Positions 1 to 6,527 of a stretch of 9,979 nucleotides of DNA are shown piece by piece. This stretch comes from Chloroflexaceae bacterium. Its GTDB lineage: Bacteria; Chloroflexota; Chloroflexia; Chloroflexales; Chloroflexaceae. Under the pieces are notes generated by a model. The model saw only the letters and a program-made list of their open reading frames with translations. It was not told the origin of the DNA and did not search any database. How positions within the stretch are numbered: the first letter of the stretch is position 1; each line of letters opens with the position of its first letter. The DNA is taken from positions 1 through 9,979 of the forward strand of contig JAOACN010000253.1 of the NCBI GenBank assembly GCA_026417815.1, read 5' to 3'. Made by a program: the position numbers and the translations under genes.

Positions 1-153
1 GTGCTACTGCCCTGGCTCAGCCTCCCGCTGGCCCTGCCCCTGCTGCGCATGGTGTGGACCGAGCGGGGCCGCGTGCTCAACCTCGCCTTGCGCGGCACCG
101 CCCGCCTGCACTTGGTTTTCGGGGTCTTGCTGGCGATCGGGTTGATTGTATGA
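1..153 (+). CDS. menA: 1,4-dihydroxy-2-naphthoate prenyltransferase, C-terminal end (partial)
   Basis: Reading frame 1 is open from the window edge to a TGA at 151-153, giving the last 50 residues of a protein whose start lies outside. MenA is an integral-membrane UbiA-family enzyme that prenylates 1,4-dihydroxy-2-naphthoate to demethylmenaquinone. The visible part has a hydrophobic segment (LPWLSLPLALPLL), a short polar stretch (TERGRVLNLAL), then 'TARLHLVFGVLLAIGLIV' ending in a last membrane helix. This pattern of a leucine-rich helix, 'LN.AL..TA.LHL.FG.L', and a terminal helix is typical of MenA C-termini. The same-strand gene 142 bp downstream is a MenE-type ligase, which supports the menaquinone assignment. 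The conserved aspartate-rich prenyl-diphosphate motifs would be upstream and cannot be checked, so another UbiA-family member is possible. Confidence 0.72.
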   Translation: MLLPWLSLPLALPLLRMVWTERGRVLNLALRGTARLHLVFGVLLAIGLIV

Positions 154-189
154 GGTTGGAGCGGGCAAGTCCTTCGATGATATGCCATT

Positions 190-260
190 CCCCCTCCCAA
201 CCTCCCCCCGCTGGGGGGAGGAGTTCATTTCCTTCCCCCAGGGAAGGGGCAGGGAGGAGG
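190..260. repeat. Y-shaped GC-rich palindromic repeat, copy 1 (family D)
   Basis: This 71-nt element fills most of the menA-menE gap. An outer stem pairs 190-198 (CCCCCTCCC) with 252-260, with one mismatch. It encloses two hairpins. Hairpin 1 has a 9-bp stem, CCTCCCCCC (201-209) against GGGGGGAGG (213-221), with loop GCT. Hairpin 2 has a 7-bp stem, CCTTCCC (231-237) against GGGAAGG (241-247), with loop CCA. A second copy with the same architecture lies at 6528-6601. There is no T-tract after it, so it is not a classical terminator. It may be a REP-like element or an RNA-processing/stability element within the menAE transcript. Confidence 0.7.
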
Positions 261-295
261 CGACCGCGAACGATGTTTCGTCCCCAAGATAGACT

Positions 296-1771
296 ATGAC
301 CACCATCCCCGACTGGCTGGCCCGTCGCGCGGCGCTGCATCCCCATCGTCCGGCGCTGATTACCCCTGACGGCACGTGGACCTTCGCCGGGCTCGACGCC
401 TGGGCGACGCATACTGCCGCGCGCCTGGCCGACCTCGGCGCGCGCCCCGGGGACCGCGTCGCGGTGCTGGCGCGCAACGGCCCGGCCTACGTGGCCGCGA
501 TCCACGCCGCGCCCCGCTGCGGGGCCGTGCTGGCGCCGCTGAACATCCGCCTGGCCCCCGCCGAACTGGCCTGGCAACTCGCCGATTGCGGCGCCACCCT
601 GCTGCTCCACGACGCGGAGCACGCCGGCATCGCCGCCGGTCTCGGCGCCGTGCCGCGGGTGGCGCTTGAGGATCTGGTACGTCCGGGGCCGGAGGCCAGC
701 GCCTCGAGACAGGAGCGCGCCCTGGCCCTTGACGCGCCGCACACGATCATCTACACCTCCGGCACCACCGGGCGGCCCAAAGGCGCCGTGCTGACCATCG
801 GCAACCACTGGTGGAGCGCGATGGCTTCGATGCTCAACCTGGGCCTGCGCGACGATGACCGCTGGCTAGCGGTCCTGCCGCTGTTCCACGTCGGCGGGCT
901 GGCGATTGTACTGCGGGGAGCGATCTACGGCATCCCGGTGGTGCTCCACGAACGCTTTGACCCCGCCGCCGCCCTGGCCGCGATTGACCGCCAGGGCGTC
1001 ACGATCGCCTCGCTGGTCGCGGTCATGCTCCAGCGCATGCTCGACCTGCGCGGCGCGACGCCCTTTCCTCCCCACTTCCGTTGCGCCCTGATCGGCGGCG
1101 GTCCTACCCCCCGGCCGCTGCTCGAAGCCTGCGCCGCCCGCGGCGTGCCGATTGCGCCGACCTACGGCCTGACCGAGGCCGCCTCCCAGGTCGCCACCCT
1201 GGCCCCCGCCGACGTGCCACACAGGCCCGGCTCTGTGGGGCAGCCGCTGTTGCCCACCGAGGTGCGGATCGTCAACAACGCCGGGCTTGAGGCCGCTCCC
1301 GGCGAGGTGGGCGAGATCTGGGTGCGCGGTCCCACCGTCACCCCCGGCTACCACGGGCATCCCGAGGCCAGCGCCGCCGCCATTGTGGACGGCTGGCTGC
1401 GCACCGGCGATCTGGGCTATCGTGACACCGAGGGCTTTCTGTACGTGGTTGACCGGCGCAGCGACCTGATCATCTCGGGTGGCGAGAACGTCTATCCAGC
1501 GGAGGTCGAGGCGGTGTTGCTGGCCCATCCCGCCGTGGCCGAGGCGGGGGTCATTGGCGCGCCCGACCCGACCTGGGGGCAGGCGCCGGTGGCCTTCGTG
1601 GTGCCGGCGGAAGGCCGGTTGCCGACGGAGGCCCTGGCCGCCGAGGTGCTGGTCTTCTGCCGGGAGCGCCTGGCGGCCTACAAGTGCCCGCGCAGCCTGC
1701 GCTTCGTCGCCGCCCTGCCGCGCACCGCCGCCGGGAAGCTCCAACGCGCCAGATTGCGGGATATGCTCTGA
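296..1771 (+). CDS. menE: o-succinylbenzoate-CoA ligase (MenE), AMP-forming
   Basis: This 491-residue acyl-adenylate-forming enzyme carries the full ANL-family motif set. The P-loop YTSGTTGRPKG is at about 153-163, YGLTEAA at 290-296, GWLRTGDLGY at 366-375 with Asp372, DRRSDLIISGGENVYPAEVE at 386-405, and the C-terminal catalytic lysine is Lys481 in AAGKLQR. In MenE the enzyme activates o-succinylbenzoate with ATP and couples it to CoA in the cytoplasm, before MenB cyclisation. The segment LPLFHVGGLAI and the compact length fit MenE better than long-chain acyl-CoA synthetases. The partial menA just upstream supports this. The start is chosen because MTTIPDWLARRAALHP matches typical MenE N-termini. 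There is no convincing Shine-Dalgarno sequence (only AAGATAG-like bases), which may mean coupling to menA. Another acyl-CoA ligase is the main alternative. Confidence 0.88.
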   Translation: MTTIPDWLARRAALHPHRPALITPDGTWTFAGLDAWATHTAARLADLGARPGDRVAVLARNGPAYVAAIHAAPRCGAVLAPLNIRLAPAELAWQLADCGATLLLHDAEHAGIAAGLGAVPRVALEDLVRPGPEASASRQERALALDAPHTIIYTSGTTGRPKGAVLTIGNHWWSAMASMLNLGLRDDDRWLAVLPLFHVGGLAIVLRGAIYGIPVVLHERFDPAAALAAIDRQGVTIASLVAVMLQRMLDLRGATPFPPHFRCALIGGGPTPRPLLEACAARGVPIAPTYGLTEAASQVATLAPADVPHRPGSVGQPLLPTEVRIVNNAGLEAAPGEVGEIWVRGPTVTPGYHGHPEASAAAIVDGWLRTGDLGYRDTEGFLYVVDRRSDLIISGGENVYPAEVEAVLLAHPAVAEAGVIGAPDPTWGQAPVAFVVPAEGRLPTEALAAEVLVFCRERLAAYKCPRSLRFVAALPRTAAGKLQRARLRDML

Positions 1772-1791
1772 GACCGGGGCGTGGGAGGTGT

Positions 1792-1808
1792 GGAGGGCAC
1801 GGCCCTCC
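1792..1808. repeat. Module B hairpin after menE
   Basis: GGAGGGC (1792-1798) and GCCCTCC (1802-1808) form a perfect 7-bp stem with loop ACG, 20 bp after the menE stop. A related weaker hairpin, AGGGGC/GCCCCT with loop GTG, lies at 1896-1910 just before the convergent small gene. No T-tract follows either. The position between converging transcripts suits a transcript-end structure. The rest of 1772-1930 shows no gene. Confidence 0.6.
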
Positions 1809-1930
1809 GCGATCCGTTTCTTGCGCCCGCGGCGGCAGAATCGTCACGGCTGCGCCGGGGTGCAACCGCCGCAGGCGATAAAAGGGGAGACGCGAAGGGG
1901 CGTGGCCCCTCCGCGCCCTGTAGCCCCCTG

Positions 1931-2143
1931 CTAGTACCACGCCAGCCACTGCTGCAACCGATCGAGCAGGACCAGCATGACCAGGATGAAGCCGAGACCG
2001 ATGAGCAGGGGCGCCAGGGGATTAGCAGGACGCTGAGACGCCGGTCGCGTGATGATCACCGTCTCCACCTCTGGCTCGCCACGATTGAGGATCGCGGCGA
2101 GAAACACCGCCACGGTCAGGCCGCCGAGAACGAGCAGTTCCAT
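1931..2143 (-). CDS. Small two-helix membrane protein, hypothetical
   Basis: I do not recognise this 70-residue protein. It begins MELLVLGGLTVAVFLAAIL, a first membrane helix (about residues 2-20). A polar loop follows with acidic residues and arginines (RGEPEVETVIITRPASQRP), then a second helix at about 44-63 (PLLIGLGFILVMLVLLDRL) and a short aromatic tail WLAWY. The start at 2143 is preferred over an upstream ATG at 2194 because GAGGAGGG lies just upstream of it, and the 17 extra residues are polar and unlike a leader. It lies 81 bp downstream of the DUF1405 gene on the same strand and could be co-transcribed with it. A minus-strand TAGAAT at 2194-2199 is a possible separate -10 box with no good -35 partner. 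The helices, loop and ribosome binding site argue that it is real. Confidence 0.6.
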   Translation of the reverse strand: MELLVLGGLTVAVFLAAILNRGEPEVETVIITRPASQRPANPLAPLLIGLGFILVMLVLLDRLQQWLAWY

Positions 2144-2224
2144 CGGACCCTCCTCTCGTGTGTGGCCTTGTTCGCGCAACCCTGCAGGGGGCAATTCTAT
2201 CCTACGGTCATGCGTAGCGGGTTG

Positions 2225-2908
2225 TCATCGGTCTTGAGGGGGATCCGGGGTGAACACGGGAATAGCCGGTGTTCCCACCTCCCCGCCTGCGGAGACGCCG
2301 GGCGCCCTGGCGCTGAAGGGGAACAGGAGGAACGCCAGGGCGGCCCCCAGGGCCACGGTGAGCAGCGTGGCGGTCCAGAAGGCGTAGCTCAGGGGCACGG
2401 CGTAGGTTAGCGGGGGATGGTGGCCGAGGCCGTAGTCAACCAGTATCGACAGGGCATACCAGGCGACGATGCCCAGACGCGCCGGCAGACCCGGGGGACC
2501 GATGCGCATGGCGAGCAGGAGGCCCTCGCAGGTCAGCCCGATGTGGGACACGAACAGCATCGCCTCCAGCGGCCAGTAGCCCGGCACAAACCCCACCCCG
2601 CTCCAGTGGCGCAGCCAGAAGGCCAGGGTCCATAGCCCGTACTTGACGCAGGCAAAGGCGGCAAAGGCATTGAACCAGCCCCACTGCCGCCCGTAGTACA
2701 GCCCCAGAAAGGCCACCGTCGCCAGGAGCGCCGCCAGCGGGCAATCGGGGACGAATGGCCAGGCCCAGAGGGGGGCGGCGGCCAGTTGCGGCCCGTACCA
2801 GACCCAGCCGCCCCACACCACCCCGACGGCATTGGCCGCCATACAACTCCAGAAGACCAGCGGGTTTCGCAGAATGAAGTTGAGTATCTTATCAAACAGG
2901 TTGAACAT
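2225..2908 (-). CDS. DUF1405 family integral membrane protein (YpjA-like)
   Basis: This 227-residue protein consists almost entirely of membrane segments, roughly at 16-38, 50-72, 78-101, 112-133, 140-160 and 168-200. A proline-rich, probably extramembrane tail of about 25 residues follows. The segment WYGPQL followed by WPFVPDCPLAALL resembles the conserved 'WYG.QL...FVPDSP...L' block of DUF1405 proteins such as Bacillus YpjA, and the later KYGLWT also fits that family. The biochemical function of DUF1405 is unknown to me. The ATG at 2906-2908 has no strong Shine-Dalgarno sequence, but MFNLFDKILNFILRNP is a plausible N-terminus. A module B repeat lies immediately upstream, and a small two-helix membrane protein gene lies 81 bp downstream on the same strand. 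Confidence 0.75.
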   Translation of the reverse strand: MFNLFDKILNFILRNPLVFWSCMAANAVGVVWGGWVWYGPQLAAAPLWAWPFVPDCPLAALLATVAFLGLYYGRQWGWFNAFAAFACVKYGLWTLAFWLRHWSGVGFVPGYWPLEAMLFVSHIGLTCEGLLLAMRIGPPGLPARLGIVAWYALSILVDYGLGHHPPLTYAVPLSYAFWTATLLTVALGAALAFLLFPFSARAPGVSAGGEVGTPAIPVFTPDPPQDR

Positions 2909-2920
2909 AAGCCAGGGATG

Positions 2921-2945
2921 GTCCGGGAGGGCCTTGCTCTCCCAG
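2921..2945. repeat. Module B hairpin between the DUF1405 gene and the acyltransferase gene
   Basis: GGGAGGGC (2925-2932) faces GCTCTCCC (2936-2943) around CTT, with one mismatch in the stem. The left flank GGTCC and right flank AGGAAGACGCTTCTTTCC resemble the flanks of the B hairpins at 3875-3893 and 3969-3993, so this is the same repeat in the same orientation without a recognisable module A. Confidence 0.55.
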
Positions 2946-2983
2946 GAAGACGCTTCTTTCCACGCGGCGGTTACCCCACCGTC

Positions 2984-3544
2984 TCAACGGAGGCGCCGGA
3001 TGGGCACCCCGCCCACGAAGGCCCCGGGGGGCACGTCGCGGTTCACCAGGCTCATCGCCGACACGGTCGCCCCTGCGCCGATCACCACGCCGGGCAGGAC
3101 GGTGCAATTGGCGCCGATGGTCGCATCGGGCTCGATCACCACCGGCCCGCGCCGCCACTCGCGCCGCGTGAACTCGTGGCAGAGAATGGTCGAGTTATAG
3201 CCGATCACACAATCTTCCCCCAGCGTTACGTCCTGGGGGAAGAAGATGTCGAACATCACCATCAAACCAACCGAGGCGCAGGCGCCCACGCGCATCCCCA
3301 GCGCGCGGTAGAGAGCGTTCTTCACGGAGAGAAAGGGAACGTAGCGCGCCAGTTGGACGATCGCCGCGTTGCGAGCAACCCGTGCGTAGCCGCCGGTGAC
3401 GCTGGGGAAGTACCAGAGGGCGTTGTGCGGTCCTGGCGAGGGATAAACCGCCAGGCGGGCCTTGCGCGTCGCGCTGGAACCCAGCCCGTCGGCCTCCCAG
3501 GTTTCGAGCGTTTGCCCGTTGCCCTGCTCCATAGCTCCTCGCAT
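2984..3544 (-). CDS. Hexapeptide-repeat (left-handed beta-helix) acyltransferase
   Basis: This 186-residue protein has the imperfect hexapeptide periodicity of LbH acyltransferases from about residue 83 to 170: MRVGACASVGLM, VTLGEDCVIG, VVIEPDATIGANCTVL, VVIGAGATVSAMS. It ends VNRDVPPGAFVGGVPIRRLR, which matches the closing block of WcaB/WcaF, CysE-like and xenobiotic acetyltransferases (usually 'V..DVPPG..V.GnPa..i'). His123 in ILCHEFTRREW is a candidate catalytic histidine. Such enzymes transfer acetyl or other acyl groups from CoA to sugars or small molecules. The acceptor cannot be told, because no glycan cluster surrounds it. The first 80 residues are not recognisably LbH. An alternative ATG at 3532 has GAGGAG very close upstream (2-nt spacing), so the true start may be four residues later. 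The DUF1405 gene follows after 75 bp on the same strand. Confidence 0.82.
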   Translation of the reverse strand: MRGAMEQGNGQTLETWEADGLGSSATRKARLAVYPSPGPHNALWYFPSVTGGYARVARNAAIVQLARYVPFLSVKNALYRALGMRVGACASVGLMVMFDIFFPQDVTLGEDCVIGYNSTILCHEFTRREWRRGPVVIEPDATIGANCTVLPGVVIGAGATVSAMSLVNRDVPPGAFVGGVPIRRLR

Positions 3545-3591
3545 GGCTCACGCCGTCGCGCTTCAGTGTAACATAGTTCCCCGCGAGGGTG

Positions 3592-3613
3592 TGGGGAAAC
3601 CGGGTTTCCCCCA
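3592..3613. repeat. Module A palindrome, copy 1
   Basis: The 19-mer GGGGAAACCGGGTTTCCCC at 3593-3611 is a perfect palindrome around a central G (3602). It lies 49 bp upstream of the acyltransferase start. The left flank GAGGGTGT resembles that of other A copies. No B hairpin is found at the usual distance, so this looks like a partial unit. Confidence 0.75.
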
Positions 3614-3720
3614 GAGCCAATGCAAAGTCTTTGAGGGGAGCCTCAAACTCCGCATCTCTGGTTGATTTTGGCGGCTACACCACCCCCACCTCCCCGCCGG
3701 AGGCGAATGCCGCATCACCA

Positions 3721-3785
3721 CCGGGGTTTCCCCCACACCCCTCACAACGAAGGCAAAAATCTTGCGGGGAGGGCTGCGCCCTCCC
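3721..3785. repeat. Degenerate half-A plus module B
   Basis: CCGGGGTTTCCCCCACA at 3721-3737 resembles only the right half of module A. It is followed by a perfect module B: GGGAGGGC (3767-3774), loop TGC, GCCCTCCC (3778-3785). The pair looks like a decayed copy of the composite unit. Confidence 0.5.
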
Positions 3786-3870
3786 AGCCCCTCCCGCGCG
3801 GGGCCAGCCTGTTTGCCATACCGACACTTCGGCCCTAGAATGCAGTATAGTTCGATTTTTTAACGGAGAG

Positions 3871-3993
3871 GTCCGGGAGGGCTTTGACCTTCCAGAACCC
3901 TCGTTTCTCGCCTGTCTGGAGGGATGTGGGGAAACCGGGTTTCCCCACATCCCTGCCTGCGGGGAGGGTCTGGGAGGGCACAGCCCTCCCAGA
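3871..3993. repeat. Composite repeat B-A-B (best-preserved copy)
   Basis: The order is a degenerate B (3875-3893), an extended A (3920-3954) and a perfect B (3969-3993). The A module is a 35-nt perfect palindrome: 17-bp arms around G3937, extending beyond the core with GGGATGT/ACATCCC. The right-hand B has an 11-bp stem TCTGGGAGGGC/GCCCTCCCAGA with loop ACA. Centre-to-centre spacing is about 53 bp (B to A) and 44 bp (A to B). It lies 42 bp upstream of the adenosyltransferase start codon. Confidence 0.8.
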
Positions 3994-4022
3994 AACCTTC
4001 TTTCCTGACCAGATGTACCAAC

Positions 4023-4027
4023 AAGGA
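4023..4027 (+). promoter_or_regulatory. Ribosome binding site of the adenosyltransferase gene
   Basis: AAGGA lies 7 nt before the ATG at 4035. It decides the start against the longer in-frame reading that begins at 3924 inside a repeat palindrome. Confidence 0.7.
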
Positions 4028-4034
4028 TCAACCA

Positions 4035-4595
4035 ATGAAAATCTACACCAGGACCGGCGATGCCGGTGAGACGGGGCTGTTCGGCGGCCAGCGGGTCGCC
4101 AAGGACGCGCTGCGCGTCCAGGCTTATGGTAGCGCCGACGAGTGCAACGCCGCTCTGGGCGTGGCCCGCGCCATGGGCCTCGATCCCGAACTCGATCACC
4201 TGCTGGCCCAGGTGCAGAACCAGCTCTTCGTCGTCGGCGCCGATCTGGCGACTCCCGGCGAGAACCCCAACGTTCCGCGGGTGAGCGAGGCTGATGTCGC
4301 CTTTCTCGAAGGGTGGATCGACCAGCTCGAGAGCGAACTGGCGCCCCTGCGGCAGTTTATTCTGCCCGGCGGCACGCCGGCGGCAGCCTATCTACACCTG
4401 GCGCGCACCGTCTGCCGGCGCGCCGAGCGCGGGGTGGTTAGCCTGGCCCAGGCCGAACCGGTGAACGCTCAGGTGCTGGCCTACCTGAACCGCCTGTCGG
4501 ACCTGCTGTTTGTCGTGGCCCGCGTGGCCAACGCCCGCGCCGGGGCCGCCGATGTGCCCTGGGTCAGCCCGCGCCTGGCCCGCCAGGGGGAGTAG
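4035..4595 (+). CDS. pduO: PduO-type corrinoid (cob(I)alamin) adenosyltransferase
   Basis: This 186-residue protein has the N-terminal ATP-binding signature of PduO/MMAB adenosyltransferases, YTRTGDAGETGLFGGQRVAKD (about 4-24), then YGSADECNAALG (31-42), where the family usually has 'YGTVDELN'. The helical core carries FILPGGTPAAAYLHLARTVCRRAERG (108-133). Arg124, Arg128, Arg129 and Glu131 line up with the human MMAB residues Arg186, Arg190, Arg191 and Glu193. The C-terminal YLNRLSDLLFVVARVAN is also typical. The enzyme moves the 5'-deoxyadenosyl group of ATP to cob(I)alamin in the cytoplasm, making coenzyme B12, for example for methylmalonyl-CoA mutase. No user enzyme or other cobalamin gene is in the window. 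A good ribosome binding site (AAGGA) precedes the chosen start. The gene converges on the CPBP protease gene 41 bp away. Confidence 0.92.
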   Translation: MKIYTRTGDAGETGLFGGQRVAKDALRVQAYGSADECNAALGVARAMGLDPELDHLLAQVQNQLFVVGADLATPGENPNVPRVSEADVAFLEGWIDQLESELAPLRQFILPGGTPAAAYLHLARTVCRRAERGVVSLAQAEPVNAQVLAYLNRLSDLLFVVARVANARAGAADVPWVSPRLARQGE

Positions 4596-4602
4596 GAGCG
4601 TT

Positions 4603-4628
4603 GTTCCTGGGAGGGCGCGGCCCTACCC
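4603..4628. repeat. Module B hairpin between convergent genes
   Basis: GGGAGGGC (4609-4616), loop GCG, then GCCCTACCC (4620-4628) forms a stem with one irregular position. The flanks TTCCT and GACCCTC match those of the inverted-orientation B at 7002-7024. It sits in the 41-bp gap between two convergent stop codons, where a bidirectional transcript-end structure would be expected, but it has no T-tract. Confidence 0.6.
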
Positions 4629-4636
4629 GACCCTCC

Positions 4637-5434
4637 CTATGCTTCCCTGCCGAAGCGCCGGGGACCATACACCCCGAGGATGACCACGGCAACGATCGCC
4701 GTCACCCCTACGACAATCCCGTATGACGAGACGAAGGCGCCCAGCGTGAGCAAGACGTAGGCCACCGTATTCGACATGGCGTGGAACACGCTCACGAAGA
4801 ACAGGCTGCGCGCCGTCTTCCGGTAGAGCCAGGTCTGGATCACTGTCAGGGACAAACTAAAGAGGAGTTGGCCAGGCCACGGCAGAGCCGCCATTGGCGA
4901 TGACGGATTGAGCATGAGGGGCGTGTGCCATACGAACCACAGCGACCCCATGACAAGAACAATCTGCCAGTCAGGGAAGGTTGCCTGCAGGCGCGGAAGG
5001 GCGAATCCCCGCCAGCCGATCTCCTCCCAGGCGCCGGCAAGCAGCATTGCGCCGAACACCGGCGGTAAACCGGCCCAGGTGAACCGGCCAACATCGGGCC
5101 ACGCCTGGCCGGTGACGGCCCCGATGCTCAGGGCAATAGCTGCCACAAGGGGCCAGAAGCCCAGCGCAAAGGCCCACTGCCAGGGCGAAACGCGCCAGCG
5201 GAACAGCGGCCGAAACAGGGCCCGGAGGCCATCGGATTCGCGGAGGACCAGCACGACCGCCACCGCCGCCAGGGTTGGCCCCAGGCCGCCAAGCAGGCTG
5301 AACAAGGGACTGTCGAAAGGAAAGAGGCCCCGCGCGTAGAGAGCCTGGGGAACCCATCCCAGCCAGGAGAAGCCAAAGGCCAGGAGGTAAAACGTTACGA
5401 CCGGGTGGCGCTGGAGCGGATTGCCGTGGCCCAT
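4637..5434 (-). CDS. CPBP family intramembrane glutamic endopeptidase
   Basis: This 265-residue polytopic membrane protein carries the CPBP (CaaX protease/bacteriocin-processing, ABI) motifs. These are AWEEIGWRGF with Glu137-Glu138 and Arg142, FVWH with His170, and VFHAMSNT with His218 and Asn222. Hydrophobic segments surround them, roughly at 13-33, 44-65, 86-109, 122-136, 157-175, 187-205, 212-231 and 236-257. Family members are intramembrane proteases. The substrate here is unknown, and no prenylated-protein or bacteriocin gene is nearby. The start at 5434 (MGHGNPLQRHPVVTF) is chosen over a GTG at 5470, because the upstream 12 codons are the module A palindrome read as protein (GKPDFPT). 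No good Shine-Dalgarno sequence is visible at either start. The DUF6544-like gene lies 93 bp upstream on the same strand. Confidence 0.88.
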   Translation of the reverse strand: MGHGNPLQRHPVVTFYLLAFGFSWLGWVPQALYARGLFPFDSPLFSLLGGLGPTLAAVAVVLVLRESDGLRALFRPLFRWRVSPWQWAFALGFWPLVAAIALSIGAVTGQAWPDVGRFTWAGLPPVFGAMLLAGAWEEIGWRGFALPRLQATFPDWQIVLVMGSLWFVWHTPLMLNPSSPMAALPWPGQLLFSLSLTVIQTWLYRKTARSLFFVSVFHAMSNTVAYVLLTLGAFVSSYGIVVGVTAIVAVVILGVYGPRRFGREA

Positions 5435-5445
5435 AACAAACGAGA

Positions 5446-5513
5446 GGGTGGGGAAATCGGGTTTCCCCACGACCCTGCTGGAGGGGCGGGTCGGGGAGGG
5501 CTTTGCCCTCCCG
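5446..5513. repeat. Composite repeat A-B
   Basis: The module A copy, GTGGGGAAAT (5448-5457) against GTTTCCCCAC (5461-5470), is centred on 5459 and has one T/G mismatch. It is followed by a perfect module B: GGGAGGGC (5494-5501), loop TTT, GCCCTCCC (5505-5512). The 44-bp centre spacing matches the copy at 3937/3981. It fills the gap between the DUF6544-like gene and the CPBP gene. Confidence 0.78.
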
Positions 5514-5527
5514 GACTAACACCTTGC

Positions 5528-6391
5528 TCACTGATAGTCATACTCGACACGCTCGATGCGCCCGCGCCAGTACGGCTGCGACCCCTGGGGCAGCAGCCAG
5601 GCAACCTCGCCCTGGAGCGGAACCAGCATCCCATCGCGCGTCTGGAAATCCCAACAGCGAACCTGCCAGGGCGTGGCTACCAGCGTGCCGTTGACGTCGC
5701 GGTAACGATCTTCGGCGTGGACGGAGTCGATCAAGCCCTGCGCGTTGAACTGAAACACGAGCCTGACACTTGTCGCGCCGTCGCGAAGGGTCGCGGCGGC
5801 GCGGGTGTCGTCAATGGCCTCCCACTGTACGCCCTGACCGGGCAAAAGCGCCGTAGGGTACCACACCGCTTCGGCCAGAAAGCGCATCAATTCGCCCTGG
5901 TCCAGTTCCGGACTGGCCGGCATTTCCGCCACGGTGAACAGTCCCAGCAGGCGCGCCGCCAGCGCGCCTGTACCGGCGACATAGGCATCATACACGTAGA
6001 TGTGCACGCCGGGCGCCATACTGATCCGCGCATCCCAGACGAAGCCGGGCCGGTGAGTGACGACGTGCTGGGTCGAAGTAAACGGGCGCCATTGTTCACC
6101 GGTCTGGCTCAGATTGAAGGCGCCGGTAAGCTCAACTCGAGCGGAGGCAACCACAGGCTGGCCCTCCTTCAACACGGCGCGGAAGTAGCGTTGCACGGGC
6201 GCGGGCAGATCGGCCAGGTCGCGCGGGTCGTAGGCGCTGACGCCAGCGGGCAGCCGGGCCGCGGACATCTTCGCGCGCAGGGCCCTGGTGGCCCTCTGCC
6301 AGCGGAAGGCGCCGTAGAGGTACAGCCCTCCGATAGCGCCAGCAAGGGCGAGTAACAGGGCCAGAATCGACTTCGGCCATGAAAACCGCAT
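5528..6391 (-). CDS. DUF6544-like membrane-anchored protein, function unknown
   Basis: This 287-residue protein has one N-terminal membrane helix (about 8-28) and a large soluble part, so it is probably anchored with the rest outside the cytoplasm. Conserved-looking blocks are LPAPVQRYFRAVL (62-74), WRPFTSTQHV (101-110), RPGFVWDARISMAPG (114-128), a tryptophan/proline-rich block FLAEAVWYPTALLP (171-184) and WEAIDDTRAAATLRDG (190-205). The last are TPWQVRCWDF (240-249), GEVAWLLPQGSQPYWRG (261-277) and a C-terminal IERVEYDY. This set matches, from memory, proteins annotated DUF6544 (unknown function). I see no catalytic signature, and a lipid- or ligand-binding beta-structure is only a guess. 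The start at 6391 is supported by AAGGAG about 7 nt upstream. The CPBP gene lies 93 bp downstream on the same strand. Confidence 0.75.
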   Translation of the reverse strand: MRFSWPKSILALLLALAGAIGGLYLYGAFRWQRATRALRAKMSAARLPAGVSAYDPRDLADLPAPVQRYFRAVLKEGQPVVASARVELTGAFNLSQTGEQWRPFTSTQHVVTHRPGFVWDARISMAPGVHIYVYDAYVAGTGALAARLLGLFTVAEMPASPELDQGELMRFLAEAVWYPTALLPGQGVQWEAIDDTRAAATLRDGATSVRLVFQFNAQGLIDSVHAEDRYRDVNGTLVATPWQVRCWDFQTRDGMLVPLQGEVAWLLPQGSQPYWRGRIERVEYDYQ

Positions 6392-6438
6392 TGCTTACTC
6401 CTTCGTGGTGCATCCGACAAGTCGTCGAACGGGAGGGG

Positions 6439-6460
6439 CTGGGAGGGCAAAACCCTCCTC
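6439..6460. repeat. Module B hairpin upstream of the DUF6544-like gene
   Basis: GGAGGG (6442-6447) and CCCTCC (6453-6458) form a 6-bp stem with loop CAAAA. It is a diverged copy, lying about 50 bp upstream of the minus-strand start at 6391. Confidence 0.5.
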
Positions 6461-6527
6461 CTGACCCTTTCGTGTAACTCGCGGGGTGAACCACGTAGTG
6501 GTCTGTTAAGTTTCCTGGCATTTCCGC

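Larger units (their letters stand above)
3545..4034. other. 490-bp intergenic repeat island
   Basis: This gap between divergent genes (the acyltransferase on minus, the adenosyltransferase on plus) holds no credible gene. It contains a module A palindrome (3593-3611), a small hairpin TTTGAGG/CCTCAAA with loop GGAG (3630-3647), a half-A plus B element (3721-3785) and a complete B-A-B composite (3871-3993). The only AT-rich patch, near 3841-3862, has overlapping -10-like hexamers (TATAGT on plus, TATACT on minus) but no matching -35 boxes, so I do not call a promoter. Confidence 0.75.

Noticed and set aside
77..808. Minus-strand open frame of about 240 codons across the menA-menE gap
   Set aside because: It overlaps the start of menE, reads through the Y-shaped repeat, and has low-complexity composition typical of antisense frames in GC-rich DNA.
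866..1744. Long open frame on the minus strand opposite menE
   Set aside because: It is a GC-rich shadow of menE with glycine/histidine/arginine-rich composition and no family resemblance. The plus-strand frame has all ANL motifs.
3630..3647. Hairpin TTTGAGG/CCTCAAA as an intrinsic terminator
   Set aside because: No T-run follows on either strand, and it does not lie just after a gene end. It may be a decayed repeat part.
3841..3862. Promoter pair in the AT-rich patch between divergent genes
   Set aside because: There are -10-like hexamers on both strands, but no -35 element at 16-18 bp for either, so the evidence is too thin.
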